Origin: an uncultured Collinsella sp.
GTDB lineage: Bacteria; Actinomycetota; Coriobacteriia; Coriobacteriales; Coriobacteriaceae
Direction of reading: 5' to 3'
Assembly: GCA_938036665.1 (NCBI GenBank)
Contig: CALHWR010000132.1
Location: 1 to 8,597 of the forward strand
Length of the DNA: 8,597 nucleotides
A program made the position numbers and the translations under genes. Below, piece after piece: positions 1 to 6,105 of the stretch. Numbering within the stretch: the first letter of the stretch is position 1; every line of letters starts with the position of its first letter. Below the pieces are notes generated by a model that was given only the letters and a program-made list of their open reading frames with translations, did not search any database and had not been told where the DNA came from.

Positions 1-26
1 CCGACGATACAGAAAATCGCAAAAAC

Positions 27-56
27 AAAACCGCAGGTAGACTGCTTGCTGTTTTT
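27..56 (+). terminator. Core hairpin 1, terminator-like
   Basis: aaaac (27-31) pairs with gtttt (51-55). After a c/t mismatch, gcagg (33-37) pairs with cttgc (45-49) through one G-U pair, leaving a 7-base loop. The T-run 52-56 closes the stem, which resembles an intrinsic terminator with an A-tract on the other side. The G-U pair forms only in plus-strand RNA. Which gene it would serve is unknown because the left neighbour is outside the window. Confidence 0.5.
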
Positions 57-144
57 CAAAAATAGGGGGTATGGATGAGGGCTCCGACTTTAGCTCCGTA
101 ATCCGGCGTAGTTTTGGAATGGCACCATATCCGTAACAGCCTTT

Positions 145-197
145 GATCTCCCGTGGACAGAGGGAAACGGATCATTTTGGCCTTGCGAGGGCTGCCG
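145..197 (+). repeat. Conserved inter-unit segment, copy 1
   Basis: This segment begins gatctcccg and includes ggatcattttggccttgcga. It is matched in the same orientation by 384-435 with scattered substitutions. In both places it precedes the left arm of an inverted-repeat unit, at 211 and at 462. Its last 12 bases (186-197, cgagggctgccg) are also perfectly complementary to 242-253, so it could pair across the left arm of unit 2. No coding function is visible. Confidence 0.7.
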
Positions 198-210
198 CGT
201 GACCCGTCTG

Positions 211-366
211 CCACGAAATGGGCCCATCTACTACGTTTAGACGGCAGCCCTCGACCACGGCAAGTAATGTGAAATGAAAACCGCAGGTAGAACGCCTGCG
301 ATTTTTCATGAAACGCGGCTATGGTCAGGGGTATCGGGTCAAACGTAGTAGATGGGCCCATTTCGT
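211..366 (+). repeat. Repeat unit 2: inverted arms around a core hairpin
   Basis: The left arm lies at about 213-238 and the right arm at 341-366. They are exact reverse complements over 26 bases, and each contains the 10-base palindrome atgggcccat next to a tactacg/cgtagta block. The 102 bases between them carry tcgaccacgg (251-260), the core hairpin (277-306) and atggtc (321-326). Unit 3 has the same elements in the opposite orientation relative to its flanks. The layout resembles a MITE-like or structured-RNA repeat. There is no coding capacity. Confidence 0.8.
277..306 (+). terminator. Core hairpin 2, terminator-like
   Basis: aaaa (277-280) pairs with tttt (302-305), there is one c/a mismatch, and cgcagg (282-287) pairs with cctgcg (295-300) around a 7-base loop. 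Five T's follow the GC stem at 302-306. It is close to symmetrical, so it could terminate transcription in both directions. It is the best-paired of the three core hairpins. Confidence 0.55.
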
Positions 367-383
367 GGCGAGCGCCGTCAGCC

Positions 384-435
384 GATCTCCGCGGGCGGAA
401 GAAAGCAGATCATTTTGGTCTCGCGAGGCTTGCGG
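384..435 (+). repeat. Conserved inter-unit segment, copy 2
   Basis: This is the second copy of the segment at 145-197. It begins gatctcc, contains agatcattttggtctcgcga and ends in a gcttgcgg-like stretch. It directly precedes the left arm of unit 3. Because copies 1 and 2 are in the same orientation, they give a fixed reference showing that the unit 3 core is reversed relative to unit 2. Confidence 0.7.
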
Positions 436-461
436 AGGCGCTTGTGCAGGGCCACCCGAAC

Positions 462-613
462 AAAACTATGTCGGTTTACTACGATGAATTCGACATTTCC
501 GACCATGACTGCATTTTTCTAAATATTACAAGCGTTCTACCTGCGGTTTTGCAAGCGCGCAATTTACCGTGGTCGAAGGTGGGCGATTCATCGTAGTAAA
601 CCGGCATAGTTTT
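462..613 (-). repeat. Repeat unit 3: inverted arms around a reversed core
   Basis: The arms are 462-490 (starting aaaactatgtcggtttact) and 585-613. They are reverse complements at 27 of 29 positions. Read on the minus strand, the 94 bases between them contain tcgaccacgg (567-576), aaaaccgcaggtagaacgc (532-550) and atggtc (501-506), in the same order as unit 2 on the plus strand. The core is therefore inverted while the preceding conserved segment (384-435) is not. The unit lies 61 bases beyond the stop codon of the response regulator gene. Confidence 0.8.
521..550 (-). terminator. Core hairpin 3, degenerate, minus strand
   Basis: On the minus strand, gcagg (544-540) pairs with cttgt (532-528) around the loop tagaacg, using two G-U pairs. 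The outer A/T arms are weaker than in copies 1 and 2. The G-U pairs form only in minus-strand RNA. That strand is the one transcribed from the response regulator gene, so the hairpin could contribute to the 3' end of that operon. Confidence 0.4.
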
Positions 614-654
614 GAAATGGCATTAAATCGGTAGCATCCATTTTGCTATGCCGG
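601..654 (-). terminator. Long hairpin after the response regulator gene
   Basis: ccggcatag (601-609) and ctatgccgg (646-654) are perfect inverted repeats. Inside them aaatgg (615-620) and ccattt (638-643) are also complementary, giving a two-tier hairpin. It begins about 20 bases past the stop codon of the minus-strand response regulator. Only ttt follows the stem on that strand, so it would be a weak intrinsic terminator. It could equally be an RNA 3'-end stabiliser or simply part of the repeat family, because its left part overlaps the right arm of unit 3. Confidence 0.4.
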
Positions 655-674
655 AGCGGTTGGCCGTTGGGTAA

Positions 675-1304
675 TTACCCTCGCAGATAGGCGATGGCGA
701 TTTGGGTGCGGTTGCGTAGCCCCATTTTGGCTAGGATTGAGCTGATGTGGTTGCGCACCGTGCCTTCTCCCATATAAGCCGTGGCGGCAATCTCCTTGTT
801 GTCGAGGCCGCGGGCGATGAGCTCGGCGACTTCGAACTCGCGGTCGGTCAGACCGGCAAAGGCCGCGGGCCGGCGGGTCGCACCGGCCTCAGTGTCCGCC
901 CCATCAAAGTCGACATCCTCGATCGCCTTACCCTCGAGCACGCGTTTACCGTCCATGACCTGCGCCAACGCCGGTGGAATGGCGGCGACATCGGTTTTGA
1001 TCAGATAGCCGCGGGCGCCCAGTTTAAGCGCCGACACAATGTACTCGTCATCCGAGAATGTCGTCAGAAACACCACGCGCGCCGCAGGGTCGCGCTCAAG
1101 GATCTCGCGTGCCGCCGAAAGTCCGTCGCGCCCCGGCATCTGAATGTCGAGCAGCGCGATGTCGGGCGTGTGCTCAGCGTAGAGCGCGACCGCGTCGTCG
1201 CCATTGGCGCCGGTACCCACCACCTCGATCTGCGGCTGGGCGCCTAGGATAATCTTGAGTGAATCGACTACCAAGTGGTCGTCATCGACAACTATGAGCC
1301 TCAT
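675..1304 (-). CDS. NarL/LuxR-family response regulator
   Basis: This 209-residue cytoplasmic transcription factor is the output half of a two-component system. The N-terminal receiver domain (about 1-120) has the acidic pair D8/D9, the phospho-acceptor D53 (LLDIQMPG), the switch T81/T82 and K103 (YLIKT), so all the expected active-site residues are present. A linker rich in D, E and A (about 118-150) leads to a LuxR/GerE helix-turn-helix at 152-209, beginning LTDREFEVAELIARG, with recognition helix EGTVRNHISSIL. The length is normal for the NarL family. The ATG overlaps the kinase stop codon in an ATGA, and aaggag lies about 10 bases upstream, so the two genes are probably translationally coupled. 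By position it probably regulates the divergent ABC exporter operon. The family assignment is firm, while the target is inferred. Confidence 0.95.
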   Translation of the reverse strand: MRLIVVDDDHLVVDSLKIILGAQPQIEVVGTGANGDDAVALYAEHTPDIALLDIQMPGRDGLSAAREILERDPAARVVFLTTFSDDEYIVSALKLGARGYLIKTDVAAIPPALAQVMDGKRVLEGKAIEDVDFDGADTEAGATRRPAAFAGLTDREFEVAELIARGLDNKEIAATAYMGEGTVRNHISSILAKMGLRNRTQIAIAYLRG

Positions 1305-2446
1305 CGGGTCTCATCTCCTTGCTGTTTGGGAATGGTGGCAAACACGCGCCAGCCATGGGAGCCGGCGCGCGGACCGGCGGTGAAGGTGCCGCCCAACGCC
1401 TCGACTCGCTCGCGCATGGAGGCGAGTCCCATGCCTTCTGCGGCGCCGCGGCCGCTTGCTTGAACCCCGCCCGCGCCATCGTCGCTAACAATGAGCTGGT
1501 AAAACGACGGATGCTCCATGCACCGCACGGTAATGGTTTTGGCATGGGCGTGGCGCATGGCGTTGGAAAGCGCCTCGCGCAGCACCGCCGCAAAGCAGTT
1601 GGCGACGTTGGCGGGCGCATGCTCGGCCAAAACCTCAAGCTCAATCTGCGGACCGCTGTCCGAGCGCGCGCCTTCAACGATGCGTTCGAGCTGCACGGAG
1701 AGGTTGGTCGCATTGTCGTTGAGCGCGTGGACGCTGGCGCGCACGAGCTGGAGCGCCTCGTCAACGGTGTATTTGACGTCGGCGAAATCGGCGGCAACGC
1801 CGGGCTCGTTGGCATGGACCACGCGCAGGGCTTCGGTTTGAAGCGAAGCGCGCGTGAGCTGGTGGCCCACGTTATCGTGGATCTCGCGCGCGATGCGGGC
1901 GCGTTCGGCGAGCGTCGCGAGCTCGACTTCGTAGTCCTGGCGGTCGGCGAGGTCGCGGTTGCGTGCCTCGAGTGCCAGGGCGCGTTCTTGCAGCTTGTCG
2001 CGGGTGCGACGCATGCGTTCCTGTTCGCGCTCCAGCTGCGCGGTGCGCAGCGACAGCAACGTGGCGGCGACCGAAAGGATGGCGGTTAGCAACAGCGTTC
2101 GGGTGGTGAGCGCGCCGCAGCGAAGGTCCGTAGCAAGTGCGCAGGCAAACACGGAGCCAATTGCCAGCGCGGGCCAGATGCGTTCACGGCGCACGCGTCG
2201 CGCGATGTCATAGAGGGCGAGAGGTGCGAACGGCACAAGCGGCGGCACGAAGACAGCCGCGATGACGTAGGCGTAGCTGCCGGCCTCGCTGGCGCGACGG
2301 GCGCGTTCTCCCTGCGCGACCTCGGCCAGCGCGGCGATGACAACGCCAAGGCAAAACGCCGCGACCAGGCGAGCATCCACAGCAAGGCCCGTGGCGGCTG
2401 CGATGCAGCACGCCAGCACGATCGATTTGTCGAATAGCCTGTTCAT
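1301..2446 (-). CDS. Sensor histidine kinase, HisKA_3 type (DesK/LiaS-like)
   Basis: This 381-residue membrane kinase is the partner of the response regulator that follows it. Five hydrophobic segments at about 8-22, 25-43, 57-79, 90-106 and 114-133 form a membrane domain with no large outer loop, suggesting that it senses the membrane or a partner protein. A charged, probably coiled-coil segment (134-180) leads to the dimerisation motif REIHDNVGHQL with phospho-acceptor H190. The ATPase domain has the N-box EALSNAMRHA (N295), DDGAG (322-326) and GMGLASMRER (338-347). I chose ATG 2446, which starts MNRLFDKS. A frame open from GTG 2578 would add 44 residues that look non-membrane and unconserved. 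A TACAAT box lies 6 bases before this ATG, and no ribosome site is visible. It overlaps the regulator gene by 4 bases. Confidence 0.9.
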   Translation of the reverse strand: MNRLFDKSIVLACCIAAATGLAVDARLVAAFCLGVVIAALAEVAQGERARRASEAGSYAYVIAAVFVPPLVPFAPLALYDIARRVRRERIWPALAIGSVFACALATDLRCGALTTRTLLLTAILSVAATLLSLRTAQLEREQERMRRTRDKLQERALALEARNRDLADRQDYEVELATLAERARIAREIHDNVGHQLTRASLQTEALRVVHANEPGVAADFADVKYTVDEALQLVRASVHALNDNATNLSVQLERIVEGARSDSGPQIELEVLAEHAPANVANCFAAVLREALSNAMRHAHAKTITVRCMEHPSFYQLIVSDDGAGGVQASGRGAAEGMGLASMRERVEALGGTFTAGPRAGSHGWRVFATIPKQQGDETR

Positions 2447-2452
2447 ACGGGT

Positions 2453-2458
2453 ATTGTA
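2453..2458 (-). promoter_or_regulatory. Candidate -10 box for a leaderless kinase transcript
   Basis: On the minus strand TACAAT is followed by acccgt and then the ATG at 2446. A -10 box at this distance would place the transcription start on or next to the A of the start codon, so the message would have no leader. No Shine-Dalgarno sequence precedes the ATG, which fits. No convincing -35 hexamer is seen 16-18 bases upstream, so the call is tentative. Confidence 0.35.
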
Positions 2459-2496
2459 CGCGATGCCGCGCACGGGGGAGGCGCCACTCAGAGCAA

Positions 2497-2516
2497 GCGT
2501 GACATTCCTCCCACGC
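2497..2516. promoter_or_regulatory. Possible operator in the divergent intergenic region
   Basis: gcgtg (2497-2501) and cacgc (2512-2516) form a perfect inverted repeat with a 10-base spacer, located between the kinase and the ABC operon. NarL-family dimers bind short inverted or direct half-sites, so this could be the regulator's site. Five-base half-sites occur often by chance in GC-rich DNA, and there is no second copy to support it. No clear plus-strand promoter was recognised in 2447-2646. Confidence 0.2.
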
Positions 2517-2646
2517 GGCGGGGCGGTCGCGTCAGCAGGCCGCACGACCAAGACCTCCGCACTCGTGACAAAGCTCACTGGTGCGCGCCGTCAGCTCCTG
2601 CGATGATGCAATCGTACCGGGCCGCAAGCAACAGAAGGGCCGCCTC

Positions 2647-3585
2647 ATGACAGACATCGTCCACGTCGAAAACCTCGTTAAGCGCTACGACGACCTTATT
2701 GCGCTCGACCACTTTAACCTGAGTATCGCCCCCGGCGAGATCTTTGGCCTGCTGGGCCCCAACGGCTCGGGCAAGACCACGTCCATCAACTGCATCCTGC
2801 AGCTGCTCGCCTACGACAAGGGCACCATCGAGCTGTTCGGCGAGCGCATGACGCCCGCCCGCTACGACCTCAAGCGCCGCATCGGTGTGGTGCCGCAGCA
2901 GGTGGCGGTGTTCGACGAGCTCACCGTGCGCGAGAACATCGACTATTTCTGCAGTCTCTACGTCAACGACCGCAAGCGCCGCCGCGCGCTGGTGGACGAG
3001 GCGATCGACTTTGTCGGCCTGGGCGACTTTACCAAGTTCCGCCCCGGCAAGCTCTCGGGCGGCCTGGCGCGTCGTCTCAACATTGCCTGCGGCATCGCGC
3101 ACAAGCCCGAGCTCATCTTTTTTGACGAACCCACGGTGGCGGTCGACCCGCAAAGCCGCAACGCCATCCTGGAGGGCATCTGCCGCCTGCGCGACGAGGG
3201 CGCCACGGTGGTGTATACCAGCCATTACATGGAGGAAGTCGAGCAGATCTGCAGCCGCATCATGATCATGGACGGTGGGCGCGTGCTGGCGCAGGGCACT
3301 AACGACGAGCTCAAGCGCATGATTCAGATGGGCGAGAAGATTGTAATCGAGGTCGGCGAGGTTCCGAGTGCGGCGCTCGGTGCCGTCGCAAGCCTGCCGC
3401 ACGTTCTGGACCTTTCGGCAACGGCGGGACAGCTCACGTTTTCGTGCGAAGCGAGCCCGCACAACCTGACGGACATTCTCGATGCGCTGCGCTCGCATGA
3501 CGTGCCACTCGGCCGCATCTATTCCGAACCGCCGACCCTCAACGACGTGTTCCTCGAGATCACCGGCCGCGAGCTGCGCGACTAG
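2647..3585 (+). CDS. ABC exporter ATP-binding protein (ABC-2/DrrA-like)
   Basis: This 312-residue cytoplasmic ATPase would power the two permeases encoded after it. Walker A is GPNGSGKT (37-44), the Q-loop is at PQQ (83-85), the signature is LSGGLARR (136-143), Walker B is LIFFDEP (156-162, D160/E161), and the H-loop His is H193 in TSHYMEE. The C-terminal region (about 225-312), with PTLNDVFLEITG near its end, is the extension usual for the CcmA/DrrA branch that exports drugs, peptides or lipids. Two details differ from the consensus: LSGGL instead of LSGGQ, and DEPTVAVDP instead of DEPTxGLDP. ATG 2647 was chosen because agaaggg lies 7 bases upstream. A frame open from GTG 2581 would add 22 residues unlike the family. 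It is divergent from the kinase gene, and the next gene starts 9 bases after its stop. The substrate cannot be told. Confidence 0.92.
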   Translation: MTDIVHVENLVKRYDDLIALDHFNLSIAPGEIFGLLGPNGSGKTTSINCILQLLAYDKGTIELFGERMTPARYDLKRRIGVVPQQVAVFDELTVRENIDYFCSLYVNDRKRRRALVDEAIDFVGLGDFTKFRPGKLSGGLARRLNIACGIAHKPELIFFDEPTVAVDPQSRNAILEGICRLRDEGATVVYTSHYMEEVEQICSRIMIMDGGRVLAQGTNDELKRMIQMGEKIVIEVGEVPSAALGAVASLPHVLDLSATAGQLTFSCEASPHNLTDILDALRSHDVPLGRIYSEPPTLNDVFLEITGRELRD

Positions 3586-3594
3586 GGGGCGGCC

Positions 3595-4782
3595 ATGTTC
3601 AATACCATCATCACCACGGTCAAGACGCTGCTGCGCCGGCCGAGCACGTGGGTCTGGGGCGCTCTCTTTCCTATTGCGCTTTCCACGATGTTCATGTTTA
3701 TGTTTGCGAACCTCAGCTCCGACGGCACGGTCGACCCGGTGCCGGTTGCCGTCGTGGCGGACGAGGCCTGGGATGCCTCGACCTTTAAGGACGTGGCAGC
3801 TTCGCTTGCCAAGGCAGGCGACGATCAGCTGCTCGATGTGAGCGAGTACGAAGACTTGGCTGTCGCGCGCAAAGCGCTCAAGGCCGGCGAGGTCGCGGGC
3901 GTCTATACGGTCGATGCCGCGGGCACGCCCAAGCTCACGCTGCTTTCGAGCTATGACAACTCGCGCGCCTCGTCGGTGCTCACCGACCGCAGCATTCTGG
4001 AGACGGTGGCAAGCTCGTATACGCAAAATGCCGAGCTCATGTCCCAGATTGCCCAGGACAACCCGGCGGCGCTCGCCGACCCGGAGGCGGTTGCGCGCGC
4101 CCTGTCGCTCGAGGGTGGCACCCGCCGCGTAAGCCTGACACGCACCACGCCCGATGGCACGGTTATCTACTACTACGCGCTCTTTGGTCTGGTCGCGATG
4201 ATGTCTGCCGAGTTTGCCGCTTTGAGCGTCGTCGATTTGCAGCCCAATCTGTCGGGCCTTGGCGCGCGCCGCTGCGTGGGTGGCCTTTCCAAGACGGCGT
4301 CGCTGGCCGGCATCTTTGTCGGCTCGTGGCTGGTTTCCTTTGCCTCGATGGCGGTCGCGATTGGCTATGTGCGCCTAGTCGTTGGCGTCGACTTTGGCGG
4401 GCGCGAGGGGCTGTGTCTGGTGGGTGGCGCCGTGTCCGCGCTTGCCGCGACGGGCCTGGGCCTTTTTGTGGGCACGCTGCCCGTTAAGGGTGGCAAGGCG
4501 TCCAAGTCGGGCATCCTCACGGGCTTTGCCACCACGTGCGCCCTGTTCGCCGGCCTCTACGGCGAGCCGGCGATGGCGCTTGCCGACGACGTCGCCCGCG
4601 CCTTTCCGGCCGAGTGCTGGCTCAACCCCGTCAAGCTCATCTGCGACATGTTCAATCGCCTGTATTTCTTTGAGGACCTGGGGCCCTTTGCCGTTCGCGC
4701 TGGTGCGCTCGTCCTGATGGCCCTGGTGTTTGTCGCCGCCGCTACGCTGATCTTTGGAAGGAGCCGCTATGAGCACCTTTAA
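3595..4782 (+). CDS. ABC-2 type exporter permease, subunit 1
   Basis: This 395-residue membrane protein is probably one half of the export channel. One N-terminal membrane segment (about 17-38) is followed by an extracytoplasmic domain of about 150 residues (39-188). A C-terminal set of hydrophobic segments follows at about 191-213, 235-264, 273-294, 306-330 and 365-387. This is the layout of ABC-2 membrane proteins of the YhgE/Pip and drug-export type. The stretch around FPAECWLNPVKLICDMF (337-353) sits where the family has its conserved loop before the last segment, and the partner has FVPTYWVNDAISKA at the equivalent place. The two permeases look like paralogs. A ribosome site (aggggg) precedes ATG 3595. 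The last 14 bases overlap the next gene, so the operon is tightly coupled. The substrate is unknown. Confidence 0.88.
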   Translation: MFNTIITTVKTLLRRPSTWVWGALFPIALSTMFMFMFANLSSDGTVDPVPVAVVADEAWDASTFKDVAASLAKAGDDQLLDVSEYEDLAVARKALKAGEVAGVYTVDAAGTPKLTLLSSYDNSRASSVLTDRSILETVASSYTQNAELMSQIAQDNPAALADPEAVARALSLEGGTRRVSLTRTTPDGTVIYYYALFGLVAMMSAEFAALSVVDLQPNLSGLGARRCVGGLSKTASLAGIFVGSWLVSFASMAVAIGYVRLVVGVDFGGREGLCLVGGAVSALAATGLGLFVGTLPVKGGKASKSGILTGFATTCALFAGLYGEPAMALADDVARAFPAECWLNPVKLICDMFNRLYFFEDLGPFAVRAGALVLMALVFVAAATLIFGRSRYEHL

Positions 4783-5974
4783 GACCGCGCTTCGCATGGC
4801 GCTCGCGCACCCGCTCTATCTGCTCATCTATACGGTGTTCATCTCGCTCATGGGCGTATTCATCGCGGCCTCGGTGAGCTGGAACTCGTCGCAGCTTACC
4901 GAGTACAAGCCCTACGACACCAACGTGATCGTGGTCGACCGCGACAATAGCAACCTTTCGCGGGCGCTTACCAAGCACCTAGGCTCACGCTTTGACCTGG
5001 TCACGGGCGTCGGCGACGACACGTACGACCTTGCGGACGCGCTCGCCAAGAGTAACAGCGCCAAGGGCAGCGCCGACTGCGTGTTCTTTATCCCGGAGGG
5101 GTTTGAGGACGACCTCGTTACAGCCGCCCGCGCGGGGGAGGCCCTGCCCAAACTCGACGTGACCTACGGCTCCGGCACCATGGCGGCGGCGCTTTCGTCT
5201 GCCGAGGCCTCACGCTGGATCTCGCTCGCGGGTGCTGCGGCGGCGCTTGAGCCAGCTGCTTCCGACGGCGAGGTCGCCAAGGCCGCCGAGCATGCTGCCG
5301 CCAAGCGCGCCGAGGTCCAGATCGAGCAGGTCAAGGTCGAATCGACTGCCGTCGTCCCACTCGAGTCGTACTTCAACTTTGGCGCGTACGCGATCATCTC
5401 GTCGGTCATCGTGTCGGTAGGGCTGGTGTTCTCGGGCATGAGCGAGCCCGAGCGCGTGCGCCGCATGGAGGCCGGCCCGGTCTCCGAGCGCCAGCGTTCG
5501 CTTGCTGTGTTCGCGGCTGCCGCGGTGCTCACCGTCTGCATCTGGTTTGTGTCGAGCATGGTGGGTGTCGTGGGCTTTGCCGGCGCGGTCGCCGAGGTCG
5601 GTGTGGGTCGTGTGTGTCTGGCGCTGGCGGCGACGTTTGCCCTGGCGTGCACGCCTCTGGCCGTTGGCTTTACGCTGTCGAGCTTGGGCGCGCGCGAGGA
5701 GCTGCTCAACGGCGTGGGCAACTTACTCGGCATGCTCATGACGTTTTTGGGCGGCGCCTGGATGCCGCTGTCGCTGATGGGTTCGGCCGTGCAGACGGTG
5801 GCGCACTTTGTGCCGACATATTGGGTGAACGACGCGATCAGCAAGGCGCTCGCCGCGGACCTGACGTCCACCGTGCTGGGCGACATCGCCTGCGACCTGG
5901 GCGTCACCGTGCTCTTCGCCGTCGCCATCGCCGCCGTAGGCCTAGCCCTCGCCCACAACAAATCCCACGCCTAG
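4769..5974 (+). CDS. ABC-2 type exporter permease, subunit 2
   Basis: This 401-residue paralog of the preceding permease probably pairs with it as a heterodimer. It has a membrane segment at about 14-37, an outer domain at about 38-200, and hydrophobic segments at about 203-223, 247-272, 281-303, 315-340 and 375-395. The outer domain ends in an Ala/Lys/Glu-rich stretch (about 153-195) that could form a helix or coiled coil. The charged loop MSEPERVRRMEAGPVSERQR (224-243) lies on the cytoplasmic side by the expected topology and is the likely contact for the ATPase. ATG 4769 was chosen because ggaaggag lies 5 bases upstream. A TTG at 4754 in the same frame is less likely. The gene overlaps the previous one by 14 bases and ends the operon. 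No classical terminator follows directly. Confidence 0.88.
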   Translation: MSTFKTALRMALAHPLYLLIYTVFISLMGVFIAASVSWNSSQLTEYKPYDTNVIVVDRDNSNLSRALTKHLGSRFDLVTGVGDDTYDLADALAKSNSAKGSADCVFFIPEGFEDDLVTAARAGEALPKLDVTYGSGTMAAALSSAEASRWISLAGAAAALEPAASDGEVAKAAEHAAAKRAEVQIEQVKVESTAVVPLESYFNFGAYAIISSVIVSVGLVFSGMSEPERVRRMEAGPVSERQRSLAVFAAAAVLTVCIWFVSSMVGVVGFAGAVAEVGVGRVCLALAATFALACTPLAVGFTLSSLGAREELLNGVGNLLGMLMTFLGGAWMPLSLMGSAVQTVAHFVPTYWVNDAISKALAADLTSTVLGDIACDLGVTVLFAVAIAAVGLALAHNKSHA

Positions 5975-6014
5975 CCGCCTAGTCATTGGGGGCGTTCTTA
6001 AACGACTGGTCGCT

Positions 6015-6071
6015 GGGGACAGTCTTTGCCGATTCGCCGGCTCGCCGGCCGGGCTGGCAAGGGCTGTCCCT
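6015..6071. repeat. Imperfect inverted pair with GC-rich middle (REPIN-like)
   Basis: ggggacagtctttgcc (6015-6030) and the reverse complement of 6056-6071 (agggacagcccttgcc) agree at 13 of 16 positions. The 25 bases between them contain a smaller hairpin, ccgg-ctcg-ccgg. Two inverted repeats around a short middle is the REPIN layout. It lies 41 bases after the stop codon of the permease gene and could protect or end its transcript. Confidence 0.55.
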
Positions 6072-6105
6072 ATCTGCCGGGTGGCGAAAGAGCGTCCCTA
6101 GCGGC

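Larger units (their letters stand above)
27..197 (+). repeat. Degenerate repeat unit 1 (left arm outside the window)
   Basis: This is the first copy of a repeat family that fills 1-660. In order it has a core hairpin (27-56, beginning aaaaccgcaggtaga), a spacer with atgga at 71, a right arm (about 96-114, ccgtaatccggcgtagtttt-like), a flank ggaatggca, and a conserved segment (145-197) that begins gatctcc and contains gatcattttgg. The same order returns about 245 bases later. The right arm and its flank resemble 594-621, where gtagtaaaccggcatagttt is followed by tgaaatggca. The matching left arm should lie just left of the window. No reading frame here looks like a gene. This is non-coding repetitive DNA and I cannot name the family. 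Confidence 0.7.

Noticed and set aside
56..596. Two overlapping open frames, about 101 residues on the minus strand (56-361) and 91 residues on the plus strand (321-596)
   Set aside because: Both lie inside the inverted-repeat array and include its arms and hairpins. They have no good ribosome site and no recognisable domain, and the repeats between copies are not conserved in frame.
1..660. A possible CRISPR array
   Set aside because: The repeats are about 245 bases apart, differ between copies, include one in inverted orientation and carry inverted arms. A CRISPR array has short, near-identical direct repeats with regular spacers.
1319..2089. Plus-strand open frame of 256 residues opposite the kinase
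   Set aside because: The minus strand here encodes a histidine kinase with all its motifs. The opposite frame is a GC-driven shadow.
2565..2578. gtga/tcac inverted repeat near the ABC start
   Set aside because: Four-base half-sites are too short to separate from chance in this sequence.
2575..4026. Minus-strand open frame of 483 residues
   Set aside because: It is antisense to the ATPase and permease genes, which have clear motifs. Long antisense frames are expected where the third codon position is mostly G or C. The translation is rich in H, R, D and V without domains.
5164..5961. Minus-strand open frame of 265 residues opposite the second permease
   Set aside because: It is Ala/Ser/Thr-rich with no domain, and lies antisense to a coherent membrane protein.
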